In this document: positions 51,537 through 64,000 of the stretch, piece after piece
How positions within the stretch are numbered: position 1 is the first letter of the stretch
Layout: the number at the start of each line of letters is the position of its first letter
Assembly (NCBI GenBank): GCA_003342815.1
Contig: PTEX01000032.1
Coordinates: forward strand, 4,895,329 to 4,959,328
Source of the DNA: Eudromia elegans
Taxonomy: Eukaryota > Chordata > Aves > Tinamiformes > Tinamidae
Length of the DNA: 64,000 nt
Direction of reading: 5' to 3'
Notes under the pieces: model-generated
Told to the model about the DNA's origin: nothing
The model's database searches: none
Seen by the model: only the letters and a program-made list of their open reading frames with translations
Position numbers and translations under genes: made by a program

Positions 51537-53879
51537 GCACATTCCTATCTGTCAAGGTATTCTCTAATGGCCACTCTTTGAGGACACCTTCTCAAAGCTT
51601 TGCGAGCTGAAGCAGGATTCCTTTGCCTGGCTATTGTGGACACTCCAGTGGGAGAGGAATGTCCTTGGCTGCCAATGTTTGCTGCTAGGTATCCCCCCTC
51701 CATGGAGACCAAATGTTTATAATAGTGCGAGAAGGGCCATTCCTGGTGAGTGGCAATGAGGTGAAGGGTTCCCATTCCCCTCTTCCAGCCATTCAAATAC
51801 CGGGGAGGACTTGGAGCTCTTAGTCTTCGTAGAAGTGTGCCAAAGCACCATTGCCAGGGTTATAAAGTTTCAGGAAGCGCTAGAGGATTTGTCAGGATGA
51901 TTTAGTCCATTGTGTTGAATCTGGGCTGCAACCAATTTCTCTACACTCGTTTTCTGCCTTCAGGAGTTCTTTGCTTGTCTCCCCCTATCTAACATGTGGT
52001 TGCTCTCTAGATCAGACCTTCAGCTATCTCTTGTGCCTGATCTTCTGCCTATATGTGCCCCATATATGGCATCATCATTTTGTGGGTTTTAAATCATTGT
52101 CTTTATGAAAGAACAGGCACATATTTGCCCTGTGAGCCCAGAATGGCTGCGTGAGCTGCTCACTTGTTAAACCATTAGACAGGAGAGAGTGTATTCCCAA
52201 ATAACTTGGGAATGCCGTGCCAGCCAAGGGACGAACTCTTTACTGCAGACTCCACAATATGGCCCCAGCTCCAGCTTTTGCAAAAATATTTAGTTCATGC
52301 TCTGCACAGATTTGACACTGAAATTGTATCCATGTGAAAATACTGTACTGTGTAGCAAGAGAACTCCAAAGTCAGCAAATATCCAAGTTTTGCACGTTGC
52401 TTGGCTTTCCAAAGTAATCTTGAAACTTTTATTATTCCCCAAAGTTGTTGAGGTTGCTTTTTGCTTGAAGACTTCTATAAAGGCGGTCCTAAGAGCAATT
52501 AATTTTGAAATATGCAATGTAATATTTTTCTGTCTTACCTCTAATATTTGTCTTCCTTGACTATTACGCCTCTATGTGAAGGCAGTTTTGCAGGGCTGAC
52601 AAGTTCTATTTACCAAAGCACTTGGACATAATTTTCTAGCCTAATAATTTACCTAAAACTTATCTGTGTAAATGCCATTCAGGGCAAAGCAGTTGATTTA
52701 AGTAGAAGACTGGTGAATGAGGAATGAATAAGTGAATGAATAGGGATGAAAATAAGCATTTCCCATGCTCTAAAGCATCTGCTTTAGGGTGGTTGCTGGA
52801 ATAGGTACATCGCAAGAAATCAGTTCCCTGAGTGACAGTTGTGGCAACAAAAACATAAATGTAAGCTGGAACTTGGCCAGGAAGCTTTGTGCTAAGGAGA
52901 TCATAGCACAGCAATATCTTCCTCCCAATGCGGTGATGAAGCTGAGTTAAACATCTTGCAAGTAATTAAAGGTTTTTACGAAGTGCACATGAAAAATCCA
53001 GGTGGTTATGATAAAAGAGCAGCAACAAAACCACTTTTATAACATCATTGCTTTCTAAAAATTAGGTGGTCTATATCTTGCTAAGCTTTTCTTACAAAAG
53101 GCAGATCCATCTTCTCAAAAGCCTGAGCAATTCATACCACGGACATACTTGCTTCGTAATTCTGCATCCCACAGTGCCTGGAGCTGCAGGAGCACAGAAG
53201 CAGAATCACCAGCTTGCTTGGGATGACTGATAGCTGCTAAGCTAACTGTATTTCAGCCAGGTCTTCAAAACAGAAACAAAACAAGCCTGGAAAGCAACAC
53301 TTTGTAAAAATGAAAGTCTAAGCCTGCTTGCTTTCCTTATTCTGTGACTTTTTCTTACTCTTTTCCTTCCTCTATGACTAGTCTTGTTAAATTCTGCAAA
53401 GCTCCTTGGTGAAGTAAGAAGAGCTGCACTGTATGAAGAAGGGCTTAAAATAGTTTAAGCTGTAGTAATGCCAGAAAAGCCAGAAAATTCCCTGCTGAAG
53501 TTAGGCCATAGCGATCGTTTTATTTTCTACACCCTTCTCCAGCTGCAGTTTTTATATCAAAGTAGGATACACACTTTCAGAATGTCACAACTGGAATAGG
53601 AGGAAAAACTACATTAAAGTAACACAAAAATGAACATTTTGCTTACAGAATGTATTTCTGTTGTTTTGGGGATTTAAACATTTAGCTTCAAATTCTGCCT
53701 TTATTTTTAATGCATGCTGATTCTAATCTTCCTTTTATCTCGCCAGCAATTAAAACAGCCTGATCCTATCAGCAGGGACAAATGATGCACTGTCAACGTT
53801 TTGCTCACTTCTGATAATGTGCACGAAACCGGTTTGCATGTCTGAAGATTACATTTTAGCCTCACATGGTTCTCATTAC

Positions 53880-53970
53880 CCGAGTGCCCCGAGGAGAGGC
53901 CTGGACTAAATCAGCGAGGAATGGCGAAACCGCGCGGCGCAGCGCGAGCCATGCTGGGGCATACTTGGGA
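53880..53970. promoter_or_regulatory. Isolated CpG-rich patch in AMOT intron
   Basis: Roughly 90 bases around CGCGCGGCGCAGCGCGAGCC, standing out from AT-rich surroundings. It could be a small regulatory element; no exon was recognised. Confidence 0.3.
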
Positions 53971-56900
53971 TAGTTGTGGGACAGGGGCTGCTGACGACAG
54001 AGGCAGGGCGCTGCTCGAGCACTGGAGCGTTCTTAAACAAAGCTTGATGCTGCACTAAAGTAGCAGCTTGGGTTTACAGCGAGGATAAGTCCTGGAAACC
54101 TGTGAGTCCAGAGCAGAGTCATCTCACTTGGTGGTGCTGAAAGCTGGGGCTCTGGAATGAGACCTGGTGGGCCTAAAATGTTGTCAGCTTGGTCTGGTTT
54201 TATCAAGCGGGCATCTAAAAGGTGAGGTTTTGGCCCTTATAAAGTTAGTGGCAGGGCCCCTACTGCTTCTGTTGTAGTTGGGTTTTCAATAAAGATGCAG
54301 AAGTGGCTGTAAGTGCTGCTGAAGGGTTGTACCCATATGGCTATGCAGCTGTGCTCATAGGACTGCCTCAGAGTTTAGAGGAGCGAATTTTGTGCTGTAC
54401 GTTCCCACCAGAGTCCGCTGGATGAGTGTTCCTCAACAGGGTTTGCTGTTAGACCAGTATATCCAGAAGAAATCCCCGTGCCCCTCTGAGCAATACTGAG
54501 AAGTTCCAATTGCAAAATCTTGTAGAAGGATAAAATCCCATAAGCTTACCAAGATGCTAAGAGCCATGGGGCATTCCTGCTTGGACAGGGTTCTGCAAGC
54601 GGCTTCCTGCTTGGGCTTTTTAATGTAAATCCGAAGTTATGTTAAGATTACAGGTGCCTCCCTATGGAGAAATGGATACTTGGTAGTGATGATGGAGCAG
54701 TAGTTTGAAGGTCACGTAAGGTCTCGGGAGCTCCTCCTGGGAGATGTTACCGCAGGGATTCTTCTCAAGCCGCTGCTTTGCTGTGAGCCAGAGCCAGCAG
54801 CTTGGGACTGCCAGCACTTGGGGCTCTGCACTGACCCAGTCCAGCACAACGGTGGGTTGAGGGACTGCTCAGTGGTGTTGGTCTCACCAAAACTAGGTGC
54901 CATTCAGCTCCCACAGTCCCTAAAGCCATGATGGGTCTGCAGCGAGTCTGGGGACTTGTTGCCCGGTGAGCTCATGCAGTGAACATGTGTTGCCTTTGCA
55001 CCTCCGGGTGCCGCAGTTCTTGTTTTTAGTTGAAAGAAGGAAGTTTTTCTTGTTTGCTCGGTGACAGTGCTGCTGCGGTATGTGGTGAGTCATGCTGGCA
55101 CTGTGCCGTGCACCTGCCGGTGCCACCCCACACTACCTGAGCTGCAGCTGCCAGGCTGGGACGTCTTTCCACATGGAACTTGGAAGGGGAGCAGGCATCA
55201 AACATTTTGTGCAGCTTCAAGGCGTTGGGCGCTGGAGCCAGTGCTTAGGAGCTTGTCCTGGCATGGGGTCTCTCCCTTGCTGCCCCCACATGGGGCTGAT
55301 GCAATTAAGGACATTTGATGTTGGCTTGTGTTGTTCGTGTGATAGCTTTTGGGTACTGCCCTTGTGCCCAGCGCCTCCCGCTGCTGCAGTCTGACATTGC
55401 CCGTGAACTCCATATTCTTCCCTCTCTGTTCTCTTTAGTAGTTCCTTCCCATGTAATTGTATGCAGATATTTCTGAAGGTAACTGAATCCGAAAAGGCAC
55501 CTAAGGCCTCCATCTAACTGGTGAGCATCCTGTCACGTATAGCCAACAGGCACAAGCAGCAGGGAATACACATCTTTTAAGAAAACATTGAGTTACTTAG
55601 TAAAACCTTCAGGCCACTTGGAAACTTGCTGCCTGAAGAAGCTAAATCTCCCGGGTGCTCGAGTTTGAAGTCCATCACTGTCAGGGGATCCTTTTGTATC
55701 CGAATGCTGCAAAATAGGATATTAAAACCAAAAGTGCTTAAACTGTCCTGCAGCCGTATGGAGGCAGTGAACCTGTTCCGATCCCACCTGATGCGTAAGC
55801 TAATTAGCCTCTTGGCTCAGGAGCAGTTCGGGGCAAGCGTGTACAGGCTGCCTGCCCTGGGACTCTTGCATTCCTCTTAGTTTCACAGGCAAAGATACTT
55901 CTCTTCGCTTGCGAGGTAGTTATTGCTCCATGCCGGTTAATTGAGTATAGCGTTATAGTCGCTCATCAGACAGTAGTGAGTAGCTCACTTGTCTAAGCTT
56001 GCTTGTTATTTATTTATTTTTTATAATGCTGAGAAATATTTGCATGCTCTACAGAAATGTGCTTCTTCGGTTCCTGACAGCTTGACAGTGTTATCATTTT
56101 AAATTCTTCATTAATCTCTGTTCCTCACAGGGGACTGGCAAGGTTCCTGGGTGTAACTGAGTGCTGTTTAAGGGAGAAGCCTCTGTCACCAGTTTTCTGC
56201 ACAGTACCCTTCATGCACAAACCTTTTCTTCCTTAAGCAGCAGCTATAATTTCTCTTTTTATGCCTGTTCCTGATGGAACGCTATTTGCAATTTCTGCAA
56301 TACTTATACTGTCAATTCTAGACTTAGATTTTTGGCTCAAGAATATACAACTATAAACTGATTGTGTATAATTTTATAATGGAAATTAAGATAAAGTTCA
56401 GAACTGATAGAACTGGGTGTTGCTTCAGCATGAGATGTTTCCTCATGGTACTTCCTTGAAACAGAATTGCTCTAGAATCAAATTTTCCCCTTAAACACAC
56501 AGTGTTTCCAGACTCTGCAATTAGGAGCAATGTCCCAGCCATGCATAGTTTTGCAGGGATTTGGGAAGTCTGAAGTGAACTTGAGTGTAGCTGACTGTTC
56601 GACCTTATGCATTGCCATCGATTTAGGCTGAACCCCCCAAGATGTCTAATGTGTCCACAGAAACTATCCCAATTTTAGCACGAGTGAGCAGCTAGGATGA
56701 TCGTGTACCCAAAGCCACATACTGTGTGTGTTTGGAACCCTCTGACAAAACTTCTGTCTCTGTGGCAACAACTTTTCCAGTGCACCTCACTAATTTCAGT
56801 ACAGGAATCTTTGGCATACTGAAAACTGACATTGCTGGAAGAGTCTAGAGCAAACACAGTTTGATGTCCAAATAAATAACACATGGGCTTCGGGACCCAC

Positions 56901-58834
56901 TGTACTGTTCATTTTTATGTTTCATTAGAGAAAAAAGTGCAGCTAACTGCCTCTGCCATAGAGCTTCTAGCTTGCTTGAAAAGCAGTTTCCAGGAATCCT
57001 GCCACCCAAGTTAGTTGCACAAGATTCTCTTTGTTAATTAAAAATAGTAGAATAGAACTGGAGGAAAAAAAAATTCTCAGTGCTAATAGTTGATACGTAA
57101 AGCAAATCGACTCCTTAGAATACAGTCCTAGGGTATCTCAGTCCACTCTTTCTTCTGGATTTTCAGGCTGACTCCTGGCTTGCATCCATACTAAAATGAG
57201 TAGAAGTGAATGGCAAATGTTTTTGGAGTGACCTCTGGCCTGTCTTCCCTGTATCGGTGCAATAAGCTGGCATTGCTGTGCTATAAAGCATGTATGTGAA
57301 ATGGTTGCATACACAAGTGCTTCCTTGAATGTTTGAAGGAGTTAAACATGCACAGATTGACTGTGTCTGCTGAGAAAATCTGTAACACAGAGAGGCAGAA
57401 TCTCAAGCTGGCTTGTATCTTTGTATTAAAAAAATAAACACTTCCCCCCTCTACATTTTTCCAGTTGAGACAAAAGAAATCTTTGGGTGGAAAGCAGCAT
57501 CACATTGCATAATAAAAGCCTTTTTATGCTCTAATGAAAAAAAAAGTTCCTTAGGGCATCTTTTAATTTTTTTTTTTTTTTAAAGTGATGATATTGGTAT
57601 GAGGGGGACAAGGGAACTTTAACTTTTCTTGTGCAACACCAGGAAGAGAGGCTAGAAATTGCTCTAGTTATCTGCTATCTTAGTGCTTAGTTTAAAGGTT
57701 CTTTGCTGCATATTTGCTGGCAGCTGTTTTCAATATATCCCTCTTGAGCTAAGTCACCAGTTAAGAATTTGACATTAGATTTTTTTTTTTCAACCACCAT
57801 CTTGAGTACCCTACCACACAGCACAGCCTTGTTCCCTAGCTAGATATTGTTCATGTGCATTGGAACTGCTGTTGACACCTTGAGTATTTAACTTGCAGAT
57901 CGCTGATAATTTTTGTAGGGTGTGGATATGTGCAGTCATAAGACCGAGACAGAAGTATCCGCGTCTGCATTCCTTCTCTGCATCCATTTGTGTTATTTTT
58001 TGCAACATTCCAGGAAATTAAATTATACCTCTCAATGAATACTCTTTAATTTTGCTAGTTGTATTTCGTTGTAATTGCCTGCTCTTAAAATACAAGCGTG
58101 CTGAATGCACAAATATGTTCCGTTTCTTTTGTGCTATCTGCCTGTCTCTTTAGGACACCTATGGTAGCAGATTTAACATGCCTAAATGCACGTTTTTCTG
58201 TGCTCACTGAATTCTTCACTCAATAGTTAAAGTTTTTCTAGTACTTTCCGTCCTAAAAGGGAAAAATCACGTAATTAAAGAATGCTTTGGGAATTAGAGC
58301 TGAGCTCTGCAATATATTTTTGGCATGTGCTTTGGCAATGTCCTTCACATTTCTCACTCTCCCAGTGTGTAAAATAAAGCTAATATCCTTATACAGAACA
58401 TTCTCACAATTATTTTTGCGCCATAATTCATTGATGTTTGTAAAGCCATAGCACCTTTCATCAAAGGATTTCTACTGAAAAAGAAGCCATTAATGCAAAC
58501 TATCATCATCTGTGCTGCAGCTTTCCTTCTTAGCAAAAAATAAAACAATGGAGTTAAAGAATTAGTGGGTTTTAATCTCTGTTTCACTTGGAGGCACAGA
58601 TGGGGCAGAGCATTACTTTGCAACATGTAATTTTAGAGGAGAAATTGTCATGCTTAAAGAAGCAGCTGAAGTAGATTGTTAGGTACAGGGGTTCCCTTTC
58701 ATCCTAAAAGGATTGGCATTGCTGGACCCTGGGAGAAAGTAGGGAAGTAAAAAAGAAAATATGAAATGTTGGTCAAGGTTTGTTATTTCTTGTGTCTCAT
58801 CTGCTCATTAAAATCTTTTCAATGATCTCCTCAG

Positions 58835-58998
58835 AGATACTTTGGAGACGAGGAGAGTATCAAGTGGTCTGGCCCAGTGAAGAGGAGCCTGAAGCCATCT
58901 CTTAGAGGAGATCTTGGACTTGCGAGACGGAAGCTGCTTGTCCTCCCATGTGTCAGATCTGCTTCTCCTCCCTGAGGACGTCAAAGTGAAGGAAATAG
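58835..58998 (+). other. AMOT: Candidate AMOT 5'UTR exon
   Basis: A 164-base segment between a good acceptor (GATCTCCTCAG, ending 58834) and a consensus donor (ATAG|GTACGT, at 58999). It is GC-richer than its flanks. It lies between the CpG-island first exon and the first coding exon. No long frame runs through it, so it would be non-coding. Confidence 0.5.
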
Positions 58999-60432
58999 GT
59001 ACGTGCAACTTCAAGCTGCATTCACGAGAATCCCATTCCAGGCTGTTTATTGAGACCTAAATTTCTAGATTGGTAAGGCAGCTCAGAAGGAGAAGGATTT
59101 TTTTTTTTTAATTCATTTTTTAAAACTAAAGAAGGGATTTGTCTGCCTGGCACATCAAGACCGTGTATTATACTGGTAGATCCATGCAGCTGGCTGTCTC
59201 AGAAGAGGAGATCCAGTACTTGCAGAGATGCAGAAGAAATAAGACTCGTTTCTCCTAACTCTTGCAGTCTGTCCCTGCTTCTGCCAGGAAACAAGCTATT
59301 TGGGGCAAGTCACCTTTTGCTACAGGACAGCTTTGTACAAAGGAAGAGTCTCAGAGTAAAATGAATGCCACTGTGTATTCTGCTATTGAGGCAGAGCTGC
59401 AGCTCAGCCAAGTAGAGCACTCTGGGATGTTGTTCTGGGCTGCTCTGCCTCTGCTTTTAGTTGTGTTTCTGAAAGGTCTTGTGAATTTTGGCTATTTCGA
59501 CTTATGCAAGGCCAGCAGGCTTAACTTAACAGTAACGACATATTCCTGTCTCCACTGGGGGATGGATCGGGCTGTAATCGCTGTTGGATTGAATCCACAG
59601 CCTGTCGAATCCATACTTAGGATGTGCTTGACATGAGCTCTTTATATTTCTTTCACTGGTACACAATGCTTTTTCCTGTCACTCTGAGGTCTTTTTCTGT
59701 GCCTTAGATCAGACAACTCTTTCTTTTCTCCTCTTTCTTTTGCATGCATTCAGATGATGATATTTAGATGTATGAGGATTTGGTTGCCTTTGTATAGCAG
59801 GAAGTCCTCGCTTGCGCTGGTATGTGGGATTTTCTGTAGCAGGGAGACACAGTGCTGATTTGACTCTAGGTTTTTAATGACTCTTAAAAATCTGCTGGTT
59901 AACCAGGTATTCATTACTTTAAGTGACCCAAGCTAAGAGATTCCTTTACTTCCTGTGATATGTATATTATCTTAATGAGTGTCTGTTCTTTTTTAAAATT
60001 CTTCCTGAAAGCTGACAAATTGCCAATTTCACCCTTTTATCCTTGCCTGCCTGCAAACATGGGAAACATTTCATTGTTGGTAGCCGTAAGCGCAGAGCAA
60101 ACAGAGCTCAGGCATTTTTACCGTCTTCCGGTGAATTATAGGTCTCCTTTCTGCCCGAAAGTAGCCTTGCTGCCTGATGCATTCAGCACATACTGGTATA
60201 GCTTGCAGTTGATTAATATTCCTCTAAACTTGCCAGTCACCTTTCATCACCTTTGGAGGCTTTGCCCCCATAGCATGCAGGGCCTTCTCATGTTGAAGGG
60301 CCTTAATGACCCCTATTGTTGTGGGAACCTTTGGTAATCTAACCTGCATTTTTTCCTTATTTTAAGCCATTGCTCTTAAATGTCTCCTGCTTGATCTACT
60401 CAGGCGCTAATAACCATGTCTCCTCTCCTCAG
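58999..60432 (+). other. AMOT: AMOT intron before the first coding exon
   Basis: 1.4 kb. It contains a 124-codon frame (59262-59636) with one hydrophobic segment but no known family, taken as chance. Otherwise nothing was seen. Confidence 0.6.
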
Positions 60433-61351
60433 GTCAAGGGCAGCTTTTACATTCCACCCAAAAGGCACCGCAGGTTGAGATGAGGAATTCAGAAGAGCAA
60501 GCAGCTACGACAGTTTTACAGCGCCTGCTGCAGGAGCAGCTCCGATACGGAAACCCAAATGACAACCGCAACCTTCTTGCCTTGCATCAACAAGCCACGG
60601 GAAATGCCCCCCCTTTTAACAGCACCGGGAGTCCAGCGTCTCAGAACGAAGGGCTGAGCTCCCAGGACCATCAGCTAGTGACTCATGCTGCCCGTCAGGA
60701 GCCCCAGGGCCAGGAGATACAGGTGGACAACAGCATCATGGAGAAGCAGCTCTCCCCGCGCCTCCAGAACAGCGAGGATCTCCCAACCTACGAAGAAGCC
60801 AAAGTCCAGTCACAGTATTTCCGGGGCCAACCACATGCCAGTGTTGGGGCAGCGTTTTATGTAACGGGGGTCACCAACCAAAAGATGAGGACTGAAGGAC
60901 GGCCCACGGTTCAGCGTGTGAGCCCAGGGAAGGTCCACCAGGATGAAGGACTTAAGGACCTCAAGCAAGGGCACGTCCGCTCTTTGAGCGAGAGGCTGAT
61001 GCAGCTGTCCTTGGCCACCAGCGGTGTCAAGGCCCATGCGCCTGTCACAAGTGCGCCACTCTCCCCACTCTCTCCACTTTCTCCCCAGCAGTCAAGCGAC
61101 CCTTACAAAAATTCTGGTTCCAATGAGTTCTACAAGAACTCGGTGCAGCCCCCTTCCCAGCCCAACCTCAAAGGGATGGAGCAGCGGGGTCCTCCTCCCG
61201 AGTATCCTTACAAAAATGTGTCCACCCCATCCATGAACTGCAAACCTCAGGATTCAGGTCATTTCTATAGCGATCATCGCATGAGCCAACAGGGAAGATC
61301 TGATGGTCCTATGATGAGGTATCAGCATCCCCCTGAGTATGGGTCAGTCAG
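60433..61351 (+). CDS. AMOT: AMOT first coding exon (angiomotin p130-type N-terminus; gene continues beyond window)
   Basis: The acceptor TCTCCTCAG ends at 60432, followed by 47 bases of 5'UTR and ATG at 60480. The coding part is 872 nt: 290 codons plus two bases, then donor CAG|GTAAGC. The start MRNSEEQ and most of the sequence match the N-terminus of the long (p130) angiomotin. It carries the three YAP/WW-binding motifs LPTY (101-104), PPEY (239-242) and PPEY (284-287), and HVRSLS (165-170), the site phosphorylated by LATS kinases at Ser170. AMOT binds YAP, actin and junction proteins and restrains YAP activity. The coiled coil, lipid-binding domain and PDZ-binding end lie in exons outside the window. 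An LSPLSPLSP triplet (194-202) makes the mid-region differ from human. Confidence 0.96.
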
Positions 61352-64000
61352 GTAAGCAAACTCTTAGGAAAAAAAGACAAAAAAGAAAGTTCAAAATTCA
61401 GTCCCTTCACTCACTCCTGTGGCAGGTTAGCATTCAGCAGAGATCCCACCTCCGTTGCATGAGACAACACACTGTGTTCAGCTGTGTTTGGGAGGACTGT
61501 AACCCACTCCGTTAACTTTCCTGGAAAGGTCTGACACTGAAACACACATGGATGAAGATGAGGTTTTATTCAGGTTTTACTCAGGCTGAAATTATGGCTC
61601 TGCTTCTTACCATCTTATTTCTAAGACCAGATGGGCCTTCAGTGTGATTGTTTAGGCTTGGCTTTGAAGCTAGGGGGGTGATAGCAAAGCAGGGATGAGA
61701 GGATATTGCCGCAAACATGAGTGACGCGAGGGCTTTGCGCACTTGTGTTGGGTTTGGAGGGCGGCAGGAGGGAGAAACGAGGCCGCTCAGGAGCAGAACT
61801 GGAGCTTTGGGGAATTTGAATCCACTCAGGACCTTCCCAGTCCTGCGGGGAGCTATTTTCAGAGTTTGTCCACCATTGTTTGTGATCTGAAATGACTTCA
61901 GCAGCATACAAGCCTGATGAAAAGGCCCTTTGATCTGGCTAAATAAATAATAAAGAGGCCAGGAAAAGGGGAAGTAAAGGGCTTTCAGGGGGTGGCCGAA
62001 TGGTTGTGTGGAAGCTTGTTGAAAATGCTTTTGAAAATTCCTAGGCCTCGACGCTCTGTGCACACAGGAAAGGGAAACAAACCCTTAATGGCCATCCTGA
62101 ATCAGAAATACTCAGGATATATAGCGTATCTGCACCGTAGCCTGCTGCTGGGTGAGGGAGAGGTATTTGAAAACATGCCAGCAGTCAGCTCCTCTAGACA
62201 GGGCGATTTTTGTCTGTATTGGACAGATCCTGGCTGCTTAGGAAGAAAAGGGGGGGGGAAGGAGGAGGAGGAGAGAGGTTCAGCTGGCAAGGTTTCCAGA
62301 AGGGGAAGCAACTGAAATTTGTCTTCAAAGCCCTGGGAGTCTAATGAGGTTACTTTTTAACCTAAATAGCTGTGCGGGGAAGAGTTTTCCTTTGCAAGCA
62401 AATGCTGAAGCAGGAGAACAAATGCCCGAGCAATCCATAAATTACTGTGGCCTCAGGCCCCCCTTCCCACGGACTTTGGGAGAAGCTCCTTTCCACAAAA
62501 ACCTTCGGTGTTCCTCAAGGTGCAGCTGGGTCACAGGTTGAATATTTTAAGGGATCCCATTCCTCTCATGCCATGCAGTGCTCACAAGTGTCCCTGTAGT
62601 CTCTGCAGAGCTAAAGGATTCTCAGCTCCAGGTTTTCGTGTTGATTGGGACGAATTTGGGCTGATTTGAGTCCTTTTTTGAACTGTATGTCAAGGAAGCA
62701 GAGCCCTTCTCTCCCTTCTGCCAACAGCATACTCTTTACTGCGAGTTTTTCCCCCTCATTGTTTGGGGGAATTTGAGGGTGACCTACCAGTGTGCCTAGC
62801 TCAAACTCGTTGAGCAAGATAAACACTGGGGAATTTAGAGTGTGCGCGGTGTGATTCACCCTCCCCGGCTGGGAAAGCAGTGCACTGTGCTGGGAACCCA
62901 CACCAGGCTGCAAACAGTTGGCCTCACCTGCTCCTGGGCGGCGGAGCTTTGGGAACACGGATGCGTTCCTAAGGATGTCAGTGAAATGTAAATACCAGGC
63001 ACGCTGAAGGCATCGGCACTGCTGTTTGGAAGCTGCAAAGCTCAGAAAAGGGCTGGCAGCACGGGAAGCTTCAGAATTCTAGTGTCTCTCTATATCAGAT
63101 GCCCTTTGATAGCAGTAATAGGCATGAGTGTTTGGGCGAGGAGGAGAAGGTGCTTGGGCTCGGTGTCCTGCATGGTCTCCAGCCCGACAGGACGGTCAGG
63201 TGTGGGGGAAGCAACCACTTTTGACAGTGGCTCGGCTTGGATCAGTCTCTCCGATCCCAGTGCCATACCCCGTTCAGAGCCTGAAAGGCAGAGCTCTCAC
63301 TGGGGGATTAATCCCCCTGGCTTCACAGGAGCTTCCCGAGAAGGAGCTTGCAGAATTTGTCCCGTAATTAGCAAAGCGCTTCTGCACGCTGCGTTCCTCT
63401 GAGCAGCATCAAAGCAGGGCTAATCAGGTATGACGAGGAAGCGGACCAAAAACGTGGCCCTTTGGTTTTGGCAGTATAATCAAGCACAGCCTGCCCCTCC
63501 TGTAGTTAATGTTTCCTGGGCTGTGCAGGAGAGGGGAACTGTAATTGCTCCATCACGAAGCAGCTGGGGAAACTGGGAAGCTGGACATGTTTTTAATGAG
63601 CCAGAGACCTCGCCTGATCTTTCTGTTCTTCATCTGTCCCTGCTTTCCTTTCTCCCAGCACGTTCTCTGTGTGGCTGGAAGCTTGCAGCGTGGGGACTCC
63701 TGATGGCAGAGGTTGCTTGCAGAGCTGCCTGTAGCTCAGGCTTCAAGACTTCAAAGCTTCCGTGACCTCCTTAGTTGCAGAGCCATAAATCCAAGCATGG
63801 CCTTGGCCACGTGGTGCATTTCTTTAGTTCGTGCCAGAGGGTTCAAGGCAAGCAGAGGCTCTTGTGTGCTAGTCTTCAACACAAATTTAAGTGTTTCTTG
63901 GGACAAAACTGAAAGTGGTGGTGATGCTAAATATATATATATTTGAATGTGTATGCAAAAGTTTGCGTGCACAGTCTTATAATGGTGTTAATTGTCCCTG
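61352..64000 (+). other. AMOT: AMOT intron after the first coding exon
   Basis: 2.65 kb to the window edge with no further AMOT exon recognised. It has a short poly-G near 62250 and an AT microsatellite near 63929. Short frames on both strands have no known family. Confidence 0.75.
63929..63943. repeat. Short AT microsatellite
   Basis: Alternating AT tract near the end of the window, in an AMOT intron. Confidence 0.85.

Larger units (their letters stand above)
48385..58834 (+). other. AMOT: AMOT first intron
   Basis: About 10 kb. It contains T21 and a possible 19-base exon at 49379, a 25-N gap at 51512, and an isolated CpG-rich patch near 53,880-53,970. The rest is AT-rich with short frames that have no recognised family. 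Confidence 0.55.

Noticed and set aside
59262-59636. 124-codon frame with a hydrophobic stretch upstream of AMOT
   Set aside because: It lies inside an AMOT intron, has no splice logic or recognised family, and one hydrophobic run is common by chance.

Overview
This is a stretch of vertebrate nuclear genome, most likely from a bird. The genes are split by GT-AG introns and have CpG-island promoters and AATAAA poly(A) signals. The introns are compact: the whole ATP7A coding part fits in about 16 kb. I saw no mammalian SINEs or LINEs and no operon-like or prokaryotic structure. The species is inference. The protein sequences look avian, but I could not run a search.

Layout, all genes on the + strand. 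(1) 1-21,170: ATP7A, the Menkes copper ATPase. All 22 coding exons are here (1641-17988) and splice in frame to 1,495 residues, followed by a candidate 3'UTR of about 3.2 kb. The non-coding first exon and promoter lie upstream of the window. (2) 21,171-25,450: ATP7A-PGK1 spacer with no supported gene. (3) 25,480-37,203: PGK1, phosphoglycerate kinase 1, with 11 coding exons giving 417 residues. Its CpG-island promoter is interrupted by a 119-base N gap, and its poly(A) signal is at 37198. (4) 37,204-47,780: a gene-poor spacer that nevertheless holds an orphan CpG island (39.5-40.5 kb) and an 18-bp minisatellite. (5) 47,790-64,000: the 5' part of AMOT (angiomotin). It has a CpG-island first exon, a likely non-coding exon near 58.8-59.0 kb, the first coding exon (60480-61351, with the p130-type N-terminus), and then intron to the window edge.

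The three genes do not form a pathway. ATP7A exports copper and loads secreted cuproenzymes. PGK1 is a glycolytic enzyme. AMOT scaffolds tight junctions and restrains YAP. ATP7A next to PGK1 matches the mammalian X-chromosome order. PGK1 followed directly by AMOT differs from human, where the two are many megabases apart.

I found no new biological system. The items most worth a second look are the orphan CpG island with a ZNF143-like site and an ATG exon, a degenerate extra metal-binding-like fold in ATP7A exon 3, several perfect inverted repeats in introns and spacers, a 53-T homopolymer in PGK1 intron 2, and candidate AMOT 5'UTR exons.
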